This document shows positions 7,552-17,077 of a DNA stretch of 38,333 nt, piece after piece. The notes beneath the pieces are model-generated. The model was not told the DNA's origin and ran no database searches. It saw only the letters and a list, made by a program, of their open reading frames with translations. Origin of the DNA: Herbinix sp. (GTDB lineage: Bacteria > Bacillota > Clostridia > Lachnospirales > Lachnospiraceae); assembly GCA_028691795.1 (NCBI GenBank), contig JAQUYQ010000010.1, forward strand, positions 1-38,333, given 5' to 3'. Each line of letters begins with the position of its first letter. Position 1 is the stretch's first letter. The position numbers and the translations under genes were made by a program.

Positions 7552-9186
7552 TCATTCCAATCTGGTATCTAATATTATACGCAAAACTCTTTCATGGCCC
7601 TTTTGAAATTCCTTTGACATCATTAGGTTTCTCATCTCTTTTCTTAGTTGTGGTGTGTCAATCAGCCATTCCATGGTACGGAGAATCGTTTTTTCATCTT
7701 GTTCATGACCAATACCAAGATTGATAAATCCATTTTTTATCTGTGCAAAGAGATGTTCTGTTTCCCTTTGGTTCTGAGCTAAAACAATTGCTGGCACTCC
7801 CATATAGGCAAGTTCATATATCGTTCTGCCCTGAGAGGTAATTGCAAGATCCGCTTCCATCATATATTTACTTACTCTTTTTACATCATGATATGCAAAT
7901 ATATTAAATTCTTCCTTTGTTTTTATGTTATCTTTATATGGGTAACCAAAACCAGTGATAAAATTAAAACGAATATCCGGGTATTTATCATGAAGCTGAT
8001 GGCATATGTTATAGATTCTTTGCGTTAAATTACTGGGATCAGAGCCTCCAAACATTATGATAACATTCTTTAGATTTGTTTCAAACTCTTTTGGTCTGGT
8101 CTGTATAAACTCATCTCGAATACAAAAGTATTCAAAGCCACTGTATACATTTTTTTGACCTTTCTTATTATCATATAGGGCATTGATTACTCCATCAGCC
8201 AGGTTTGAACCTTCACCCTCATCCTCAAAATTGATGATTCTTTTAACATAAGATCTTAATTTCAGCATATATTCTTCTGATGTATTAAGGATATCATTAA
8301 TAATGATATCCGGCTTATATTCTTCTAGGAAACTCCACATATCTTCTTCCTGTTCAATAACCTTCATCGGAAAGAAGGATTGTTCCAGTTTTCTAACACC
8401 GAGGTCACATTGTTTTTTGGTTATGAAACATAAATCATGTCCGATTAATTTATATGCTAAAGTAAGGCACCGATAAATATGACCCATGCCTAATTTTTCT
8501 TCCCCGTCAACACGGAATATAATTTTCTTTCTGTTTAACATACTTTCGCATACAATCCAGTCAGCCTCGGAATCAATATCAATACTTTCATTTTCCAGGA
8601 CCTCAAAAACACCAATTTTATTGCCTAGTCTTGAGCTATTCGTTACAAACTCTCTTTTCGTAATAAAAAATCCGCCTGTTTCTGAATAATTACAAGGTAG
8701 TTCTTGTCTGTTTAAACGCTTTATATAGTTCGGTACAATTTCATCATTTTCACGTCTCCAGGATAAATGAGGCCTGTTTACCACACTAATTAACGAATCT
8801 TTATTCTGATTGACGAAGAATTCTATGGCCGAATTTAGTGTAACCGATTTTAAAGTTGGTGAAGTTGGTTGTAATGTTATAACGATATCGTATCTATATT
8901 TTCGAAGTGCTTCCATAGTTTCAACTGCATGATTAACAACAGGATCCAAGGTTGTTCTATCACCGGCAAGTTCCGATGGTCTCTTAATGCATTCAATACC
9001 ATACCCCTGTACTACAGAAATAATTTCTTCATCATCCGTAGTTACAATAATATCTGAAGGGCAATTTATTTGCTTTGCATTTTGAATAACATAATAAATC
9101 AATGGATTATTTGCCATTAAACGAATGTTCTTTCTTGGGATTCCTTTGGAATTCCCTCTTGCCGGTATTACAACTAAGGTATTCAT
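7552..9186 (-). CDS. CMP-nonulosonate synthetase fused to PseG-like hydrolase
   Basis: 544 residues, two enzymes in one chain. Residues 1-~220 are a NeuA/PseF-type cytidylyltransferase: VIPARGNSKGIPRKNI at 6-21, TDDEE at 50-54, QPTSP at 106-110, and the late DIDSEAD at 203-209. It would make the CMP-activated sugar. Residues ~221-544 resemble PseG, the inverting UDP-sugar hydrolase with a GT28-like fold: RVDG, then GMGHIYRCLTLA with the likely catalytic His at 236, FGGSDP at 379-384, and the UDP-binding helix SQGRTIYELAYMGVP at 451-465. The fusion would join the step before the synthase with the step after it, and neuB follows directly, so three consecutive steps are encoded together. GAGG lies 8 bases before the ATG. 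PseG-type chemistry points to a 2,4-diacetamido sugar; the exact stereoisomer is not determined. Confidence 0.88.
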   Translation of the reverse strand: MNTLVVIPARGNSKGIPRKNIRLMANNPLIYYVIQNAKQINCPSDIIVTTDDEEIISVVQGYGIECIKRPSELAGDRTTLDPVVNHAVETMEALRKYRYDIVITLQPTSPTLKSVTLNSAIEFFVNQNKDSLISVVNRPHLSWRRENDEIVPNYIKRLNRQELPCNYSETGGFFITKREFVTNSSRLGNKIGVFEVLENESIDIDSEADWIVCESMLNRKKIIFRVDGEEKLGMGHIYRCLTLAYKLIGHDLCFITKKQCDLGVRKLEQSFFPMKVIEQEEDMWSFLEEYKPDIIINDILNTSEEYMLKLRSYVKRIINFEDEGEGSNLADGVINALYDNKKGQKNVYSGFEYFCIRDEFIQTRPKEFETNLKNVIIMFGGSDPSNLTQRIYNICHQLHDKYPDIRFNFITGFGYPYKDNIKTKEEFNIFAYHDVKRVSKYMMEADLAITSQGRTIYELAYMGVPAIVLAQNQRETEHLFAQIKNGFINLGIGHEQDEKTILRTMEWLIDTPQLRKEMRNLMMSKEFQKGHERVLRIILDTRLE

Positions 9187-9211
9187 CCATTTATCCTCAT
9201 TTCTTTGTATT

Positions 9212-10339
9212 TTATATAAACTTTTCCAAACTTTTAATTTTATTTAACATAATCGGATAATAACTTTTCATGGTATGGAAAGCATTCTCGAGTATCATAA
9301 AATTTTGTCTGGTCAAATTATAAAGATAGTCATCTATATTTTTTTCGATATATTTATTTTCTATATCAAAATTACACTCATTCTTCTTTGTTCGTAAAAT
9401 AATATCTAACGGCAACTTGTCATCAAAATCATATGCTGATATTGATGTGAGTCCCAATGCCTGATTAACTCCTGCACCTCTGCCATCTTCCTCTATTAGA
9501 ATTGAAACATTTCTTTGCGATAAATTATAAATGTGGCCATGTACACGATAACCAATATGAAGATCGCAGTCATCATATACACAAAGGCCCTCGGAGGTGT
9601 TTTCTATATTAACAATCTCCACTCCAATTTCTGAGATCATATCATAGAGAGCTGTATCTTTTATATTCCATGCCTTCGCATTTGCCTCATCAACCTCAAA
9701 TCCTCTATGAAAAATAAACTTAATCTTAGCCTTTGGAAATTTCTCCTTTATAAATAAGGTTACTCTTTTTGCCTGGTTAAAGTTAGTGATATAGGCAGGG
9801 TCAGAAATACAAATGGTTTTAAAATCTTTATTTAGATCTGCTCGTATTGACGTTTCATTCACATGTTTGATATCATACCAAGCAGGACAGCCTGTCATAT
9901 CGACATTTTGAAATCCATGATTTCTTAATATTTGTACAGTATAAAAATCCCTACAGCTTAAGGTCTTTGTATCACGTTCAACTCGTTGGAGAAATTTCAT
10001 GGTATCACTTGTAAAATGATAATTATAGATTAATAGGTTACGAGTGTCGCCACCCCACCATCCATTTCCAAGGACAAATAACTTTGCTTTTATAAGGTCC
10101 AAATCCTTTACCAACGGTATTTTATTCGGATAAATATTAGGAATATAACATGGCCCCCCTGCAAACACCAGTGCATCTAACTGATTTATTTCATCCAGGC
10201 GATCCTCAAGACTAATCCACCTTGGTATTTCAATTATTTCTGCATCTGGATAAACCATTTGCATCAGCTCATGGCTTCTCTGCGTTATCAAGAAATCACC
10301 TGCGTTCTTGAAATTACCTGCCATTAGTCCAATTCTCAT
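9212..10339 (-). CDS. Polysaccharide pyruvyltransferase family protein
   Basis: 375 residues of the CsaB/WcaK-like family (PF04230 type), which adds pyruvate ketals to sugars from phosphoenolpyruvate. Visible landmarks are the N-terminal NAGDFLI, AGGP near residue 60, GNGWWGG, SCRDFYTVQILRNHG with TGCPAWY, and the C-terminal HIGYRVHGHIYNLSQRN followed by EEDGRG. The R-HGH stretch matches the family's active-site region. It has no signal peptide or membrane segment and would act in the cytoplasm. It sits inside the flagellin glycan operon between a DUF115-like gene and the NeuA-PseG fusion, so the acceptor is probably the nonulosonate or a linked sugar. Some members of this superfamily have other transferase roles, so pyruvylation is likely but not certain. 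GGGAG lies 6 bases before the ATG. Confidence 0.8.
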   Translation of the reverse strand: MRIGLMAGNFKNAGDFLITQRSHELMQMVYPDAEIIEIPRWISLEDRLDEINQLDALVFAGGPCYIPNIYPNKIPLVKDLDLIKAKLFVLGNGWWGGDTRNLLIYNYHFTSDTMKFLQRVERDTKTLSCRDFYTVQILRNHGFQNVDMTGCPAWYDIKHVNETSIRADLNKDFKTICISDPAYITNFNQAKRVTLFIKEKFPKAKIKFIFHRGFEVDEANAKAWNIKDTALYDMISEIGVEIVNIENTSEGLCVYDDCDLHIGYRVHGHIYNLSQRNVSILIEEDGRGAGVNQALGLTSISAYDFDDKLPLDIILRTKKNECNFDIENKYIEKNIDDYLYNLTRQNFMILENAFHTMKSYYPIMLNKIKSLEKFI

Positions 10340-10430
10340 AAGATTCTCCCATCCTATTCGCTATTACTGTTATAAAATAATTATTATTAAGTAAACTCCA
10401 TATACAAATTTAGATGGTTATCTAAACGAC

Positions 10431-11891
10431 TCAGCTTTCGAATAACCTTTCCTGAAGTACAGGAATATAGGAGGACGTTAAGGAATAATATTGTTTTCCT
10501 AGCTTTTCTCCATACTCGATGATATCTTTAAAGAAACTGTTATGCTGTATAAAGTAAGTAATTGATTGCTTTTTTTGACTAATATCCTTATGTGTATTAA
10601 CACCTTCCGTATAGGTAAATGCTTGCTGCCCCTCTTCTTCAATTTGTACCCCATCACACCCTGTGATATATATTGTATCAGTGAGATAAGATGCCAGAGG
10701 TACAGCCATTCTTGTAATAACATTATGGGCCTTTGCATAGACCTGTCTATGTTCCGGACTCGGGAACATAATATGTTCTGCATTTTCGGTGATTCCAATT
10801 ATTTTATCCGATACGAACGGATATCTTGCAACTATGATAGGGATCCACCATTCATTCACGATCAAATAGCAGTCGTTATTATTTATATACTTTGCAATAG
10901 TATCCATTTGTAACATCATGTCATGTTGTAAAATTTGTATATCTGTCAAAATATAAACATTTGGCTTTATTTTATCCATTAAATCCGGAGAGTTTATGCA
11001 TCCATTGCAGGCTATCCGAACAGATTTTGGAATATTCATATCAATGAATTTAGATATTCCCTGCCGCAACGATGGCCCTAAACCAAAAATAAAGGAGGTC
11101 TCGGTATCTTTAAATTGTTCATCTAACTTATTAAAAAACCGATAGGAATTATCAAGATATTTGCTCTTTGAACTTTGATTCAGGATCTTATAATTTAATA
11201 ATCCCAGTATCTTCGTATCGATTAATTGAAAAAACTCAGGATCAATACAATATACATTAGGATGTTTTTTTAAAATCTCGTCACCTAATGCTTTTTTATT
11301 CCATACAAGGATAAGATCTGTATCATCAACATTCCAGCCCTCTTGTTTAATATCTATCCACAGATTTTTATGGATATGGTCATCCTTCTTATAGATAAGT
11401 TTTATTTTAACTAAACTTGACTTTATATCCGGGATATATAGTTCTATTTTACTTAATAAATCGTTAAGTACATCACTATCATCAATTGGAGGGAATATTC
11501 CAATGCTTTTAATAGTACCTTGAAGTTTATCAAAACTATCTATACTGTATTTATTATTAGAAATGATATTGGACTGATTAACTCCATTATTCAACAGCTC
11601 CGCTTCCATGCTATTACTACTGGTATAGGAAGCCAAAAGGTAATACAATACATTTTTATCGGCTCGGTTAGCCAGCTCTTTCGGGCTAATTACTTTTTTT
11701 CCATAAAGCTCATCCTTTTTTACCAGAGAATCAAGAAAAAAAGCAATACTATTTTCACCATATAATTCGCATATGGATCGATAATAGCTCCCAGCCACCT
11801 CCCCGGTACCATAAATTACATATCTATTCCCCGGTTTATAATTAATCTCCGGTAACGGAAAGTCCATATTTTCACGATTAAGAACAAACAT
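10431..11891 (-). CDS. Rossmann domain fused to DUF115/GT42-like putative sugar transferase
   Basis: 486 residues; no close family recognised, but two domains are visible. Residues ~20-110 form a nucleotide-binding domain (YVIYGTGEVAGSYY at 24-37, FFLDS at 51-55), of the kind attached to many sugar-modifying enzymes. Residues ~265-486 resemble the MptE/DUF115 fold and GT42 sialyltransferases: FIFGLGPSLRQ at 267-277, NGCINSPDLMDKIKP at 296-310, LTDIQ at 315-319, and late TDTIYITGCDGVQ at 404-416 followed by a His. The same order (G-x-G-P-S, then D, then G-C/L-D) is seen in the Maf proteins of this window. I infer a transferase using a CMP-nonulosonate. The middle (110-260) has no recognisable motif. 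GGAGG lies 4 bases before the ATG. There are 91 bases to the next gene with no terminator, so it belongs to the same operon. Confidence 0.65.
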   Translation of the reverse strand: MFVLNRENMDFPLPEINYKPGNRYVIYGTGEVAGSYYRSICELYGENSIAFFLDSLVKKDELYGKKVISPKELANRADKNVLYYLLASYTSSNSMEAELLNNGVNQSNIISNNKYSIDSFDKLQGTIKSIGIFPPIDDSDVLNDLLSKIELYIPDIKSSLVKIKLIYKKDDHIHKNLWIDIKQEGWNVDDTDLILVWNKKALGDEILKKHPNVYCIDPEFFQLIDTKILGLLNYKILNQSSKSKYLDNSYRFFNKLDEQFKDTETSFIFGLGPSLRQGISKFIDMNIPKSVRIACNGCINSPDLMDKIKPNVYILTDIQILQHDMMLQMDTIAKYINNNDCYLIVNEWWIPIIVARYPFVSDKIIGITENAEHIMFPSPEHRQVYAKAHNVITRMAVPLASYLTDTIYITGCDGVQIEEEGQQAFTYTEGVNTHKDISQKKQSITYFIQHNSFFKDIIEYGEKLGKQYYSLTSSYIPVLQERLFES

Positions 11892-11970
11892 ATATCCTCC
11901 AAATTATCTCAAACTGGATAACCTATGAAATTTATTGTTGTTACAATCTGATATACAATTAGGTTTATCA

Positions 11971-13950
11971 TTAAATTTTCTGAAAACCAAACTTTTTGCA
12001 TATCAGATTATAGGTGTACTCCGGTACCAATTCTTTCACTCCCTCAAGCTCACCTGCATTTATTCTTCTTCTAACTTCTGAGGCACTAATCGCTGTACCT
12101 CCAATATCTTTTCTTGGAATTTCTATTACTTCAATACCTTTTTCTGATAAGATATTTTTCATCTGAATGTTATAAGCATTCGTAACTACACAATAAGGTT
12201 CCTGCCCTACGAAACGTTTTTTAATCTTAAGTGCAGGAGCAATTCTTTCTGAGAACAGCATCAAATCCTTACTTGCATCAATATTAACACTCGGATTACT
12301 GCCCTTTTCAAAGTATTCTGGAAAGGTTAATGATGAAATAATAAATTTCCCGCTTTTAATGACATGTACATTTTTTAGATCTTTCGTATTTTCCTTTACC
12401 AGGTAAAAACGTTCCTCGAAGGTATATTCAGAACGATTTTCTTCTAAAACAAAGATAAAAAGCACATCCACCTGTTTACTTGCATATTCAATTAAATATC
12501 TATGCCCATAGGTAAATGGATTACAATTCATCACAATACCACCAACAGAATCTGCTCCAGATACGATTGTACCATATTTATCTTTTAAATTTGATATATA
12601 GTTATCAACTTCACTGTCATAATTCAGTTTGGTTAATTCCATTTCAAAATCTTTCGCTCTTTTGTTAATAATATTGGAAACTTTCTCCGATTCTAATTTA
12701 GAAGAATAGCTTTTGTTTACCCTTATTAAATCCGCTAACCAATCAGCAATTAATTCATTTCCATCCGGACCATAATGATCAGCATCAACAAAATATTCCT
12801 GGTAATTCTGTGGTCTAATACTATTAAATATATTGGATAGATCATAGTATTTAATTCCTTTTGCAAGTAACATCTGCTCAAAGTATTTTTTCACATTACT
12901 ATGATCTGATAAATCAGATATATCGTAATGATCCAAAATATAGTTCTCTACTTCCGTTTTTTGATATACCTCATTAATCGATGGGAGTCCAAAAAAGAAG
13001 AATTCAACATTTTTCTTTTTACAATACTGATCTGCTTTTATAATACATTCAACAGGATGAATGATATCCATCTCATTATGAGTGTACATATAATTACAAG
13101 CCCAGAATACAATATCTCCTTCTTTTAATTCAGTATTCATTAATTGAAATAACATTCTTTCACTATTCTTACGGGGAATACCACAATTTACAACTAAGAA
13201 GTCTGAATTTATATTCTTTTGAAGAAAGCTGCAAATTGTATGCTGGTCTTCTGTAAATACTGACATTACTCTTGAATCACCATAAAAATAAATACAGTTT
13301 GACGCTTTTATAGAAGGTATTGTTACTCTTTTTCCATTTACGGTATTAAAATATTTCCCTTGAAAATCAACAAGAGAATAATCCTTACTATTTCTTATGA
13401 TAGAATTCACGGCATATTGACGTTCATCAAGTAATTCATTAATATATTTCGATGGTTCTTTCGTAGCCTGACGATAAATTTTTTTATAATAGTCCGGTGT
13501 ATTTCTCATAAATTTAAACAGATCAAATACCCAAAAATTATGGCCAAAATGAACCGTACCATTTGTCTTATTAATAGTAAACATATCGTTTATATTATAT
13601 ATAGAAGCATTAATATTTAATTTTCTCAGTTCCTGAATTACATCGTTTTTTACTTGCGTAAAATGCTTTTCATTAATTCCTGTGCATACAAATATCAAAA
13701 GCTGATTGTTGATTTTTTCCATTTCCTTGGGTTTTAAAATCTTAATCCCATAATAATTATCCGGTAACGCTGGGGATTTATCACAGAAGTACTTAATTTC
13801 TTCATTTATATTACACGAATCACATATTTCATTGAATTCCCCTAATGCAATTTTTCGTCCCCATCTGCCAGCACCGTATACAATAAGCGTATATTCTTTT
13901 GAACTTAGAAGACTTATAAATTCCTCTTTACAATTTAACTCTGTTATCAT
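11971..13950 (-). CDS. Triple fusion: Rossmann, SGNH hydrolase-like, citrate-lyase-ligase-like (CitC)
   Basis: 659 residues in three parts. (a) Residues ~20-120: nucleotide-binding domain with VYGAGRWGRKIA at 24-35. (b) Residues ~215-405: SGNH/GDSL-type domain with FYGDSR (Ser 226 as candidate nucleophile), FWACNYMY (Asn 286) and DADHYGPDGNE (Asp 389, His 392), giving all four signature residues. (c) Residues ~460-659: strikingly like the nucleotidyltransferase domain of CitC, the ligase that activates acetate as acetyl-AMP: GGIVMNCNPFTYGHRYLIE at 470-488 (TYGH motif), EENRSEYTFEERF, FIISSLTFPEYFEKG, and ISASEVRRR at 621-629 (ISSTxxR-type motif). Citrate lyase genes are absent here. I infer activation of a carboxylic acid, followed by transfer to the flagellin glycan by the SGNH domain. 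GAGG precedes the ATG. Confidence 0.8.
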   Translation of the reverse strand: MITELNCKEEFISLLSSKEYTLIVYGAGRWGRKIALGEFNEICDSCNINEEIKYFCDKSPALPDNYYGIKILKPKEMEKINNQLLIFVCTGINEKHFTQVKNDVIQELRKLNINASIYNINDMFTINKTNGTVHFGHNFWVFDLFKFMRNTPDYYKKIYRQATKEPSKYINELLDERQYAVNSIIRNSKDYSLVDFQGKYFNTVNGKRVTIPSIKASNCIYFYGDSRVMSVFTEDQHTICSFLQKNINSDFLVVNCGIPRKNSERMLFQLMNTELKEGDIVFWACNYMYTHNEMDIIHPVECIIKADQYCKKKNVEFFFFGLPSINEVYQKTEVENYILDHYDISDLSDHSNVKKYFEQMLLAKGIKYYDLSNIFNSIRPQNYQEYFVDADHYGPDGNELIADWLADLIRVNKSYSSKLESEKVSNIINKRAKDFEMELTKLNYDSEVDNYISNLKDKYGTIVSGADSVGGIVMNCNPFTYGHRYLIEYASKQVDVLFIFVLEENRSEYTFEERFYLVKENTKDLKNVHVIKSGKFIISSLTFPEYFEKGSNPSVNIDASKDLMLFSERIAPALKIKKRFVGQEPYCVVTNAYNIQMKNILSEKGIEVIEIPRKDIGGTAISASEVRRRINAGELEGVKELVPEYTYNLICKKFGFQKI

Positions 13951-13993
13951 TTCCTCACCCTTCCTGCTTTAGTAATAGGTGCATAGAAGATCG

Positions 13994-15235
13994 TTATCCT
14001 ATAATTTGCTTAATATCTTCATATAAGCGCTCACTTGCACTTCCATCTACTTTATCAAAAACCAGATTTCTTATTCGATCTCTATATTTTGTATGATTAT
14101 CCTCATTTCCGGATATAATTTTATCAATTTCTATTTGTAATTCTGACTGTTTGAATACTTTATTTCCCGGTGTAAACTCATCATAATCAAAATACATATC
14201 ACGGGAATTCATAGTATATTCTTTAAAGTCATAAGGAAAGAATACGATTGGTTTGTCAGTCAATAAGAAGTCAAAATAAATGGAGGAGTAATCTGTAATC
14301 AATATATCAACCTTATTTAATATGATATAGGGATCAGTTGCTGCAGGAATAACCATAATATTATCATTTCTTATTTCTTGAAATCTGCCTTGAAGTTTCG
14401 ATTTTGGATGTAATTTGATACAGAAAATACAATTTGTCTGCTCTAAGAAATTTTGAAAAGTAATCATATCCATACATTCAAAGAACTTTGTTTCACTTTC
14501 CCGGAACGTTGGCATATATAATATCAATTTCTTTTGCATATGATCATTAAGATCATTTTGATCATTTTGTAACATTTTTTCTATAACATTAATAAATTCA
14601 CTTTCCTCTTTATTTAACATATTCGAAATGTTAACCTGTACTAAAGTATCATTTCGAGGATATCCAGAGGTTAAAACATTTTTCGTCTGAAAAGCGGAAG
14701 AGAATATAGGTAACAGAAAGTCGGAAGTCGTTAATACATAGTGGGATGGCTTTTCGTCTGACATCCGCCTTAGAGCAGTTTTGAAATAATCTCTGAGATT
14801 CTTTGGATGACGTACCAGGTCGAACCTATTATCATGATTAATCTTCTTCAATGGAATGCCATGCCATAAGTTAATTTTAAGGGCTCCGCCAGACAGTATG
14901 AAGCTTATATCTTTTGAATAATTATCAAAAAGATAAACCTTTGCTAATAAGCAAAACCATATTCCTCTGAAAGATTTCAAATAATAAGCTTCATACCCCT
15001 GGTTATTTAGCATTGTAACAATCTCTCTTTTTTTACTTACCCAAATCGGTCTTACATCTCTATTATTTTGATTTAGATAAAGGTACAAATATTTGGGATT
15101 ATCCGCAAAACGATTACCAAAGGTACTACCAAATACCCAAATTTTTTTATTTCTTGGCCATAAAAAAGACAATCCGTAAATTGGTATTACAAATATTTGT
15201 GCCCAATATTTAATTATACTGATTGCCTTTAACAT
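13994..15235 (-). CDS. CDP-glycerol glycerophosphotransferase family protein
   Basis: 413 residues, TagB/TagF-like (PF04464 type), a family that transfers glycerol phosphate from CDP-glycerol. Landmarks in order: [14 protein letters not shown] at 33-46, [11 protein letters not shown] at 122-132 (catalytic-type His 125), GYPRND at 191-196, MPTFRE at 241-246, KLHPK at 274-278 and [10 protein letters not shown] at 314-323 with a following FFPYD. The hydrophobic N-terminus (about 8-26) could touch the membrane. Within a flagellin glycan operon it suggests a phosphate-linked glycerol, or a related polyol, on the filament glycan; it is not flanked by teichoic acid genes. The ribosome binding site is weak (GGTAGG) and the start lies 10 bases from the upstream stop, so coupled translation is likely. 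Confidence 0.85.
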   Translation of the reverse strand: MLKAISIIKYWAQIFVIPIYGLSFLWPRNKKIWVFGSTFGNRFADNPKYLYLYLNQNNRDVRPIWVSKKREIVTMLNNQGYEAYYLKSFRGIWFCLLAKVYLFDNYSKDISFILSGGALKINLWHGIPLKKINHDNRFDLVRHPKNLRDYFKTALRRMSDEKPSHYVLTTSDFLLPIFSSAFQTKNVLTSGYPRNDTLVQVNISNMLNKEESEFINVIEKMLQNDQNDLNDHMQKKLILYMPTFRESETKFFECMDMITFQNFLEQTNCIFCIKLHPKSKLQGRFQEIRNDNIMVIPAATDPYIILNKVDILITDYSSIYFDFLLTDKPIVFFPYDFKEYTMNSRDMYFDYDEFTPGNKVFKQSELQIEIDKIISGNEDNHTKYRDRIRNLVFDKVDGSASERLYEDIKQIIG

Positions 15236-15245
15236 TACTAACTGC

Positions 15246-16748
15246 CTACCATTTCTTCAATATAGTTTTTCTTTCAATGGGATCTAAAGCTCTTACAATT
15301 GGATCCTCATAATAGGAGTCATTCTTTATATGGGTTGTAGAAATCTCTTCAAATATTGCTCCTTTTGTAGAAGTAAAGGAATGGTTCTGTTCCCTTAACA
15401 CAGTTTGAATATCTCCCGGCTTCATATAAATATCTTTTCCTTCCATATTTACCGTTAGATCTCCATAAAGCAACTGGAAGGTCTCTTCTTTTACTTTATG
15501 CATATGAACCGGATGTTTCTGACCCGGTAGAATAACCAGCAGTTTCTTACAATATTCTCTATTGATTATGCTGATAATAATTGCACCTGTCTGTCTAAAA
15601 TGTTTCATACCGTAATGATGGGATAATTCTACTTCAAAATCTTTACCTAAAGCTATTCCTGCCTCATAAAGCATACCTTTTGCATCATGTACAACACTGC
15701 GAACCTGACCAATATCTGTTATCTTTCTCTTTTCAATTAATGGTTCATCCGCGTTATAGTCATGGCTTGCAATGATTCCTTCCATGAATTCTCCGCTTGT
15801 CATCTGCTTGTCCTGACAAGGCATTGCAAAGAATACATCTTCCATCATAATCGGGTCACCCTGCTTTATATTTTTCTTTACATAGGTGCCTCTCATTAAA
15901 GAACGAAGAGAATCAATTTCTTCCTGGCTAACATATTTATCATTCTCTTTCTTGGTTCTACATATCATTTTTGCATCCAGCACTGCTTTTACCCATTTAT
16001 CTGCTTGCTCCGGATTCATGGAATAAGCATTAAGAGTAATCGACTCTGTAGGAAGTCCAACGTGACGTTCTAAAATCTTTGCTCCCTTCGCTATCGCTAA
16101 CATTGCTACTATATTCTCATTCGGATCCTCATGTCCTGAATAACCGATGGTTACCTCAGGATAACGACGGTTCATACGATCGATAAAATCTAATTGCAAT
16201 CTCTCAAGGGGAGCTGGATATTCTGCTACGCAATGGAGAAATGCAAATTCACAGCCCTTATGGGTAAAGAAATTATATAATTTATCAATCTCGGATAAAT
16301 TCTTTCCTCCGGTAGATATTATTACTGGTTTATGTGTATAAGCAATTTTAGTAAGCAGTGGCCAATCAAGTGCACTACAGCTTGCTACTTTGATTATATC
16401 TATTCCCTGATCCATACACCAGTCAACTCCATCTTCGTCAAACGGTGTACTCATTGCAATCAAACCCTCTTCATGAATTGCATCTACAAGCTGCGTAAAT
16501 TGATCATAATTCATTCTGGTACTCATGAATCTCGGGATGTGATTTACATCAGTTCTATCTTTATAATCAGGGTGAATAAATGTATCTAAATTTCGGTACT
16601 GTAACTTTACAGCTGCTTTTATATTGTATTTTCTTGCGATCCGACTCATCGCCTTAATAATATCGATACCATGCTCTACACTTCCCTGATGGCTATTTGC
16701 CATTTCAAAAACAAATAAATCCGAAAACATATTTTCATCTTTCATCAT
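15246..16748 (-). CDS. Nonulosonic acid synthase with SAF and C-terminal cupin domains
   Basis: 500 residues, some 150 longer than a normal NeuB. Residues ~10-270 are the NeuB barrel ([68 protein letters not shown]). Residues ~285-345 resemble a SAF domain ([13 protein letters not shown]). Residues ~395-480 form a cupin: [13 protein letters not shown] puts metal ligands at His 415, His 417 and Glu 421, with PGD and a later His to close the set. The start is corrected: GGAGG overlaps an upstream in-frame ATG, so translation begins at the ATG at 16748 (or the next, 16745). It starts the long glycan operon, 127 bases after a SigD-like promoter. The cupin may isomerise or epimerise the sugar substrate; its role is not known to me. 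Confidence 0.85.
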   Translation of the reverse strand: MMKDENMFSDLFVFEMANSHQGSVEHGIDIIKAMSRIARKYNIKAAVKLQYRNLDTFIHPDYKDRTDVNHIPRFMSTRMNYDQFTQLVDAIHEEGLIAMSTPFDEDGVDWCMDQGIDIIKVASCSALDWPLLTKIAYTHKPVIISTGGKNLSEIDKLYNFFTHKGCEFAFLHCVAEYPAPLERLQLDFIDRMNRRYPEVTIGYSGHEDPNENIVAMLAIAKGAKILERHVGLPTESITLNAYSMNPEQADKWVKAVLDAKMICRTKKENDKYVSQEEIDSLRSLMRGTYVKKNIKQGDPIMMEDVFFAMPCQDKQMTSGEFMEGIIASHDYNADEPLIEKRKITDIGQVRSVVHDAKGMLYEAGIALGKDFEVELSHHYGMKHFRQTGAIIISIINREYCKKLLVILPGQKHPVHMHKVKEETFQLLYGDLTVNMEGKDIYMKPGDIQTVLREQNHSFTSTKGAIFEEISTTHIKNDSYYEDPIVRALDPIERKTILKKW

Positions 16749-16874
16749 ATTTACCTCCATGATGCTGCAAAGCAGCATCTCAAATAATCAGCGAAAGCTA
16801 GTCACCGTGCTTTTTGCCAGTTTGAAATGCTTTTACAACACTGCCGTTCTTATTAAAATGATTCTATGATATAT

Positions 16875-16901
16875 ATATCGACATAATAATATAAAATATT
16901 A
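16875..16901 (-). promoter_or_regulatory. SigD-like promoter of the main glycan operon
   Basis: Minus-strand TAAT (16898-16901), 16 bases, then TCGATAT (16875-16881). The boxes and spacing agree with those before fliC, flgM and the GT2 gene. It lies 127 bases before the neuB-cupin start, and the eight genes from there to 4755 have no terminator between them. The surrounding stretch partly copies the arm of the foldback at 16949-17007. Confidence 0.55.
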
Positions 16902-16948
16902 GGCAAATATAACTTTAATTTGTAAACGATTATTTCCATAATAAAAAT

Positions 16949-17007
16949 GGTTCTATAATATATGTTGGGGTGTGTAAATAACACATTCCAACATATATTA
17001 TAGAACC
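16949..17007 (-). repeat. 27-base-pair foldback after neuA-HAD gene
   Basis: Arms 16949-16975 and 16981-17007 are complementary over 27 positions (20 perfect, two G-T pairs, five perfect) with a 5-base loop; flanking A- and T-rich bases allow further pairing. On the minus strand the stem is followed by ATTTTTATT, so it works as a terminator for the neuA-HAD transcript. Its length is unusual for a plain terminator and a small mobile-element origin is possible. Together with 17012-17077 and the promoter at 16875 it fills the 328-base gap. Confidence 0.8.
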
Positions 17008-17011
17008 TTTT

Positions 17012-17077
17012 ATGGCTCTGAACATAACAATGGAGCGGTATTCAGAGAATATCACCCCAGCTATAACACAGAGCCAT
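17012..17077 (-). repeat. Inverted repeat overlapping the neuA-HAD stop codon
   Basis: ATGGCTCTG at 17012-17020 pairs perfectly with CAGAGCCAT at 17069-17077, which touches the stop codon of the neuA-HAD gene. A weaker inner hairpin around 17036-17056 (GGTATTC against GAATA..ACC) makes this a branched structure. It stands directly before the long foldback, so the two form one structured 3' region. Confidence 0.55.

Noticed and set aside
16749..16778. Longer N-terminus for neuB-cupin
   Set aside because: Its in-frame upstream ATG is part of the GGAGG ribosome binding site that serves the ATG at 16748/16745.
16941..17013. Insertion sequence at the long foldback
   Set aside because: No transposase, no clear target-site duplication; kept only as a foldback with possible mobile origin.
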